Shown: in pieces, positions 56,599 to 64,000 of the stretch
Layout of the letters: every line of letters begins with the position of its first letter
How positions within the stretch are numbered: the stretch's first letter is position 1
Assembly: GCA_950295325.1 (NCBI GenBank)
Contig: OX485807.1
Coordinates: 42,872,440-42,936,439, forward strand
DNA length: 64,000 nucleotides
Reading direction: 5' to 3'
From: Polytrichum commune
Lineage: Eukaryota; Streptophyta; Polytrichopsida; Polytrichales; Polytrichaceae
Position numbers and translations under genes: made by a program
The notes under the pieces: generated by a model
Told to the model about the DNA's origin: nothing
What the model saw: the letters and a program-made list of their open reading frames with translations, nothing else
Databases searched by the model: none

Positions 56599-59500
56599 CA
56601 AGCGGCGTGATGTGAACAATACAAAATATAAGAATAAATGGTCTTTAAACCAAATTGCCGGCATATTTCTGGAATGTCAAGGATTAATTCTACAATCTGA
56701 AAGAAATCGACTTCCAATTACATATCTAAAGTATATTTATCTCTAGAAATTTGGAGGAGAAGTTCTGTATAGCTTGTGTGTCTGCCCAAGCAAAGTTTGC
56801 GATAGAATTCATTCGTATACCATATTCACCTACGGGCCCCAAGCGACAACAAATAGCTACGATGAGTATTGTTCGGTATGCATGCTTTACTACATTGGAG
56901 AAATGTGACTTCTTGTTCTTGGATTCCACAAAAATCCTTCTAACACATTTGTTTATCCCAATTTCTAGAGATAAATAGATTATGTCACTTTTACCCTTAT
57001 AATGTAGTTAAATTGGAGTGTCTTGTCTATAACTCCACTAGAGAGAAAGTTTTGTTTTTTATTGTAAAAAAGCCATATTGCAATATTTGGCAATTTCAAG
57101 TCTTTTTTCCAAATAGACCATCAAGTTGATGTTAGCATGTATCTTATAGAAGTCATTGTACTTCATTTTCATAGGGAATTAGCCTTTTTGACACCATCTT
57201 TATAAATTTATGGTCCCATATGCCTTTTGGTTTTCCGGAATTTAAAATCAATTTCATAAGATTTCATTTGTTTCAAGTGAGCGTAGTCTTCAAATCATCC
57301 TTGACACACAACAATTTCGGAGAATTTATTCGGGATCCTCATGAAGCACGTGAACTCATTATCTCAAAATGCTCATAAATACATGCTTTGAGGAAGATGA
57401 GGAATATGGACTAGACTCCCAAAGAGAGGAGGGCGATCCACCTACTCGAGCCAATTATCCATCATAATCACCTGCTCATCCAAGTGGAGAGGACTAAACC
57501 AACAACTCTCTTGCATGTTCCTATCCATGCATGGGATATTTCATCCATAATCTTTAGTTCACATCCACAAACCGACCAATTATGTCCCATAACCAATGGC
57601 CTCATGGATAGAACATGGGCTTTATGGATGATATCGGGCCTTCATGGGTGCAAACTTGTGGGGAGTTTTGGTAACCTTTCTTCTCTTCGACAAGCAATCA
57701 AGATATTGTAGTTGAATGCACAAGGTTTTGCTTTTGCCACAAATGTGGGGTCTATACTCAAATTTTACTAATGTGTTTTGTATGGAGGGTGACAAGTACT
57801 TCAACTTAGTATGTGGGGGCGGCCGATAGCAAGAATGTGAAGAGCAAGAGCCACCCATGCTCACATACATTTTTCATCTTTACGTCGAGCTCCGCCACGC
57901 ACATGGCAATATGGCACGCTATGTGTTGCAACAATCAAGAGCTCCTCAAATTTTGCTCAATCGTTTCCACTACTTAGTATTTGCAAAACATGGAGATTGT
58001 TATTCCAAGTTTTTGAATTGGAGGTGAGACGCAATATTTATAGTACGTCAAAGTGAAGATTCACATTGTCTTGAAACAATCACGTGAACCGAGCTTCCAA
58101 TTGTGTTGAATATCGAACTCAAAATGGTGTCTATATTTCGAGCACACAGTCTTTAGCTTCAAGTCTTGCTGCATACCACTGAAATGTAGGTGTCTTATTA
58201 AGAAGAGTGAGCACATAAGGCCCACAAACATGAACAAAAACCCTTGTAGTGTGTTCAAAGGGTGAAAGTGTTTTCATAGCTCAACAATTCACCGGTTGTG
58301 GTATTATGTAGTCCACATGGTTGAAGAAGGGTGAATGTTCACAACGCCTACCGAGGGGGGAGGGCAAACTAGGGGAGGGGAGGGCGACATCTCTTATTGG
58401 TGTAGAGCCCGGATGCTATTATTTTATAGCTAAATTAACCCCTATATCAAGGCAAGAAACCTTGAATTAGTCTAGTGAGCTTCAATTATGATGAATGAAC
58501 AACCAACAAAATTACATGATTTGTTTGACTATTTAATGAACACTAAAATGTTCACGTTCATAATGAATAAGATATTCATATGAGCTCCAAAAAGTTATGA
58601 AGAAATTGGCTATGGTTACTAATTGCATGCTTTATCCTAGGAGAAGTGGGCTAGTTTTAAAAAGTAACCATTTAAGACCCATCTACGTCGGTCTAATGAT
58701 GAATAATCAATTCTTCAATAATCGATAGAAGCTATTCAACTTTACATTGTTGTCCTCATCATTGACCTGGAAAAAGTCATAATTTTTGGACGTTAGAGAA
58801 TCTTTTTAATCATTAGGATCTTAATTAATCCATACCATTTGATTACTTTTAAAAACAAATTGCTACCTTGTACTACTTGAATTCACAAGGGTATATTTAC
58901 TGTGTTGTGTATTTGCAAAAGCATATGAAGGAGCCATTATTAGTCTCGAGAAATTATGGAAATAATTTTGAAATTTAATCTCAAATTTTTATGATTTATC
59001 AAAATCTATTGACAGTTAGTCATAAGAAGGTCATATATGTCCACCCCTCCCCTCTCTCCCCAAATAAAAAAAATAAAAAGTTAGATGTGTGTGTGCGCGC
59101 TGTCGAGTAGAGAGAATTCCGCCTTGGAAAAGCACTGGGCTTTTGGCTGCAACTAGATTTGTTTGTCGGACCGTCGAATCTTCTGGTCTTCAAGAGTCTC
59201 GGTCTTCAGGAGTCTCGGTCTTCAGTTTCTTCAAATCTTCAAACTCTTTCTCGTGGGCCTATCATGTTGCGGCTCTAAATGGGTTAAGGGTAAGGATAGG
59301 GTGATAAGAAACCATAGGCCTCGGACGGGTAAAACGGGACGTTAGAACACGAGCTGACGTCCGAAAGATTGGCTCCTAAACTTTCAAACCCACGGTGACC
59401 AGCAATCGTGCCTCACCAATGGGAACGACAGAAAACAACCTTGTGGGTCATCAATCCCACTTCGTTGTCACAAACATGAAACGGGGCTTTTATGGATTCC

Positions 59501-62500
59501 CACAAAACCCGCAACAAATTTACGATGCAAAAAAAAATCAAATGCAACTAGCCTCCAAATCCGGCTAGGAATCACAGAAAGGACAACAAACCACAAGGCA
59601 CAACACTCTTGAATCTTGAGAAGTCTTTAAGTCTTCAAATCTTCATATGAACGCCAAATTGAGTGAATGAGATCTTTACAGAAAGCTAACAATAAGTACT
59701 ACACTTCCTCAAAGTTTCGTTGCAAACAAAAGACTTGTCCCTCTTCTATAGTCGGTCGAAGTCTCAGCCTTTTTTTATAAGAGCCAACATACAGCTCCAT
59801 TCAAACTAGCACAACTTTTAATTATTAACTTCAAATCAAGCAAGTGAGATCCACGGGTAGATCACTTAGTGCATTTTAAAAACGACGTGCAACATAATAT
59901 AGAGAGGATTCAAATCATTTGAAATAAAAATTATAAAGGAATTCCAAATAATGAAGGGGCCATTAAATGTAGACAATCCCATTATAAGTAAGTTAGATGG
60001 ACATAAAACGTGGGCCATTATTTTTAATAAAATTAATATAGGGGCTGAAGATAAGGATCCTAGAAGGTATGTTTAGTATGGTTTGTAAATGGGTTTAGGA
60101 CTCACGGGGATGGATGATAATTGGGATTTCCGATTACTTAAAAGGAATATAGAGTACAAAAAATTGCAGTGACTTGGACAATATAAGTAATGGAAGGATG
60201 CAAACAAATGGGCCATTTTTGAAATTTAAGTAATTATAGGGAGGCTTTAATTTAGCCCTTGAAGGTAAATAGCCCCAAAACAAAAAAAAAACCCAGCCAC
60301 ACGTGGTGCACAAAAATGCCTTGGAGTGATGTACCCGTGGTGAGATCACTTTAGAGAAACAACACCATGAAACACAACTCCTACATATTTTATTTAAAAA
60401 TTCCCATAAACTCACACACCATGAGCTTAAAAAAAACCCCTCTTCTCCACAACAACCTCCTCTCCCCCACAATCTCTTCTCTCCAAATAAGAGAGACAAA
60501 GTCCCCCCCCCCCCTTATCCTCATCACATAGGCTTCTAATCACCCATTAGTCCAAAAATAAACTATGAATAAAACTAGAAGTAAGACTAAAGGGTAAACT
60601 AAGAGTAACTAAGAATAAAACAAAAGATAAGACTAAAAGGATAAACTAAGATGTAACTAAGAATAAACTAAGAGTAACAAAAAAAATGTAATTTATTTCT
60701 ATTCCCTTTTACTTTCCTCCAAATCACAATGTAATACTAAATAATTACACATCTATATAGTGTACGTATTTACATTACAACAGCGCGCACGCACTCGCTA
60801 TAATGACAAAGAGTGAATGGCAAGGGATTTGATCAACACATGGTTTGTTACCCCATGTCCATTTTCAGTTATGATTGCCACAAGTGGAGGAGTAGCAACT
60901 CTTTCACATATCCCTTGTTATTTGCACAATGATATCATGTGCCACCATGGCCAGTATACTTGGTTTTGTTTCGCATTTGATCAAATCATAAAATCTCAGG
61001 TCCATAATCTCTATTCCCATGTAATATTGACGACAACGTGATGTTTTGGGCAAGTAAATGTGGATAGGTCCAAATAGAAATACAATGGACCCAAGAATTT
61101 GGAAAAATATTACTTGTTTCAAAAGAAATGCATCTTCTTATCTACTACTCATATATGAATACTTGGAAAATGTGCTTTTTATCAAAGAGTTTTTTCTCAA
61201 AGCAACCCATACTTGACATGTACTCAAAACTCCAAAAGTGTAGGGAACCATAGTAAATAAACTCCAAAAGCAATTATTATTTTCTTTTTGTAGATGGGCT
61301 AAACTCACCTGCAGAGGTCTAGAAGGAAAAAAAAATCACCTGAATATTAATTATACACCATCAAGAAGGCAACACCAACCATAAACTTAGATTCAAACAC
61401 CTCGTGGATTATTCCGTCATTGGGAATTCATGGCCTAACCCTGACAATCAAAACATTCTCAAATGGTTTAAGAATAAAATATCAATACCCTTAATACTAC
61501 TATATCCAATCCATAAGGGTGGTTTGAGGAAATTCCTAAACTAGCATCCATTTAAACATCCCCAATTATAAATGTGAAAATCGTTGTAAATTTTACTTCG
61601 TTCTACACTTGGTCCTTTAGGGGTTAAAGGTACAAAACGAGAGGGTGACTTAGGGGAATGGATCTGGATAGGGGTCGGAATTAGCTGCCTCTACGTTTTG
61701 CATGTGCCCATGTTCATATTACATATACAAAGGGCATGCCACACCACTGCCAATGTCACACTAGTAAGGAGGCTAGGTCCTTAGGGCACAATTTTTCACA
61801 CTCATAAGACACAAATGGCCAAGCACGACATGTGTGGTCCATTGAGGCCATCTGTGTTAGCCATTGGTCATCTTGGACATGTCTTCTTTTTGGACACGGT
61901 CACTCTCAAAATTTTATTTGAAAACATTGACATATTCATTGTTCGAACAAGGTAATTATTTGGTTGTAGAAAAATTGAGATGGTGATTTTTATTGCTAAA
62001 TTTTGCTGGTGATTTTCAATAAGAAGTATTATGAATTCAGTATTTATAAATTTCTCATTAAAAAACATGTATAACATGTTTGTAGGCCTTTACCTACAAG
62101 TGGGTGGCAAGGGATTCAGATTGTGGACCTCATGGCCCCTACTTGGATGCCTTGGCCACCAACTCATTGCACTACACATGTACAAGGTGGTGCTATAAAC
62201 CATTCTATATGGCAATGCCACTTTTATCTCGACATGTAAGGATTTATCAAGTAAGGATTTTCCAAGTAAAGTACTACACATCCATCCAACGTAAAAATAT
62301 GTCCAAATAGATTTTTGGCAGATTCATCTCAAGTGACTTGGACTAGACTAATTTGGGGTCTTCAAACCTAAATCCAGTGTCTAAATAACTAAAATTGGTA
62401 ATATACATAATATTTACTATTTCAATGCTTCTATGTTGGATGAATGAGACACACACTTGTATGCAGTAATTCGCTCTCTCCCACCTTATTAAATACTTAG

Positions 62501-62978
62501 GAAGATGACTCACATCTAGATCTAGAAGGTCTCTGAAACTAAATAAAGCTAGAACATTCCGTCATGGACATTCAATAATTAAAATGGAATCTAGTGAGTA
62601 AGTTTGAATGAGTAGCCAAAAATATAACAATTTTCAAGAGGAGAAATATATCATAATAAGAAGAGTTCTAAAGTAAACAAAGAGAGAACATTCCTCCATG
62701 TGCATTCAATAATATACATGGAATCCGCTTGAATGGATTCTATATCTAATGAGTAAACATAGAATCTAGATCTATTGAGTAGCCCATAATATAAGAAAAT
62801 CTCCACGGACCTTTTGCATGAAAAAGAAATGACACAACTCCCATATATGAAAGAAAAATCACTAAACATTATTCATACTTGTTGGCTTTCACACTAATTT
62901 TAAATCTTTATTTTAAATTATTTTTATTTAAATATTTAGCTATATTATTTTTAATGTCACAGGACCCTACACTTGTAC
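56599..62978. other. Stretch without recognisable genes
   Basis: Reading frames are short and none matches a known family. There is a short repeat at about 59,185-59,225 (TCTTCAGGAGTCTCGG twice) and an AACTAAGA-type simple repeat at about 60,580-60,690. A C-run lies at 60,503-60,514. I could not see element ends. Confidence 0.35.
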
Positions 62979-63328
62979 CTCGGGGGGGAGGGGGGGCAGT
63001 GTGTTAAAAAGTTAAGGATATAGGTGCGAACAACCACTATTTTATAGGGGGGTATTACTTTCAATTCTCTTTTTTTTTTCACATGCTATCATTATGTAAA
63101 TTTCTACTTTGGGTTAATAGAAAAATGGCTTGCATTACTTATAATTCCAAATTACCTATTATTCCATACCCTATAGTACTTTAAAGGTGTCCAATGCCAT
63201 TTTTGATACCCTATATTACTCTTAAGTCCATTTATAAATTTTAGCCCCCATGTTTTTAAAATACCCTATCATTTGTTCGCACGTATATTGCTACTCCAAT
63301 CAATGACTACCCCCCCCCCCCCCCCGAG
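62979..63328 (+). mobile_element. hAT-like MITE, copy 4 (350 bp)
   Basis: Ends CTCGGGGGGGAGGGGGG and, reversed, CTCGGGGG (the right end contains a run of 15 C). The 8-bp target duplication ACTTGTAC lies at 62,971-62,978 and 63,329-63,336. It is longer than the other copies because of the expanded G and C runs at its ends. Confidence 0.92.
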
Positions 63329-63336
63329 ACTTGTAC

Positions 63337-64000
63337 ATGGATTGATGTTTGCCTGCACCTTCACTTCTCAAGGAACGACATGGATTGAAGGGGGGATTGA
63401 ATGAATCTTGAAGGCAAAAAATAGTCCACCATGTAAGAAACCACCTATATTCTAGTCTAAATTTGATGGCCCATATTCCTCTTGTGCATGAAGGGAGTGG
63501 TGCATGTTAGGATTGAATGCTAACAAGGGAAGATGATAACAAGATGTTTGTGGGATTAGTATGAGGCCAATGCCAACATCCCAAGTATAAGAGGGACCCC
63601 ACTTCTACACGTTGGGGAACAATGTTAAAAGCTTTGTGAGGCCAGACAAGAGAAAAGGAAGAGGGAAATTGTAACCTAGAGAAATGTATTGCACATAACT
63701 ATGATTGACTTCTGTTTCTATATTTAACACTTGACATGGGTTTCCATTTTCTTACCTTCATGGGAAGAACCCTAGATAATAAGAAGAAATCGATGCCAGT
63801 TTGAATAGCATGATACTTGAATAGTGTTGGTATGAATAGTGATGGTGTTTTTAGTGAATAATGCTAGGATGAACAATGCTTCTTGTGAAAAGTGCCGGGA
63901 ATATAACTCCACCCAAATTTTATGACGGTCAACTTGAATGCATGAACAACAACTGAATACTACTACTTTGTTCGAGGGGCCCACATAATATAGTTACTTA
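63337..64000. other. Gene-free stretch to the window end
   Basis: No domain or element recognised. Confidence 0.35.

Noticed and set aside
60134-60499. 121-codon minus-strand frame rich in Cys, Phe and Leu
   Set aside because: It runs through A- and C-rich low-complexity sequence and shows no domain or neighbouring exon.

Overview
The window looks like nuclear DNA of a land plant with a repeat-rich genome. The signs are spliced genes with GT..AG introns, an ankyrin-repeat/PGG membrane protein (a plant family), En/Spm-type CACTA transposons with tnp2-class transposase genes, Ty3/gypsy and solo LTRs, tRNA-derived SINEs and hAT-like MITEs. Nothing in it fixes the species or even the major clade. 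Only one host gene is convincing; nearly everything else that can be read is mobile DNA.

Layout. (1) 1-7,350 is mostly AT-rich sequence without genes. It holds one doubtful coding relic (741-1,600) and a cluster of TGACTA/TAGTCA motifs (about 5,760-6,440). (2) 7,350-10,150 is a decayed DDE_1 (pogo/CENP-B-like) transposase, broken by a 765-bp solo LTR and by a 329-bp MITE. The LTR sits exactly between two 330-bp copies of transposase sequence. (3) 10,200-13,060 has no recognisable gene. (4) 13,070-44,510 is a nested transposon complex. The host is a minus-strand Ty3/gypsy element (gag at about 43,300 down to integrase at 13,070). Into it went a 1.9-kb solo LTR (13,697-15,625), a 2.4-kb hAT-like element (16,726-19,111, itself carrying a solo LTR), a 19.8-kb CACTA element (19,905-39,704), a 1.37-kb CACTA derivative (41,784-43,153) and a truncated LTR (43,328-44,509). 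Most boundaries are proved by target-site duplications and by reading frames that resume on the far side. (5) The 19.8-kb CACTA carries a plus-strand TnpD-like gene (32,301-38,665) and, divergently on the minus strand, two further genes: an unknown Lys/Arg-rich protein (30,097-27,469) and a Transposase_24/TnpA-like protein (26,086-22,605). All three are broken by later insertions, and two also carry a premature stop. (6) 44,683-45,017, 56,256-56,590 and 62,979-63,328 are further copies of the MITE at 9,613. (7) 51,441-55,246 is a two-exon ankyrin-PGG gene with an intact 794-residue frame. The rest is gene-free as far as can be seen.

How the parts relate. The small CACTA derivatives share terminal and subterminal sequence with the 19.8-kb element, so its transposase could once have moved them. 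Two of them landed in coding exons of that element's own genes. All three carry a SINE with recognisable Pol III A and B boxes at the same internal place, so the SINE was captured before they multiplied. The gypsy relic has an odd feature of its own: three tandem copies of the zinc-binding (H2C2) module in front of the integrase core.
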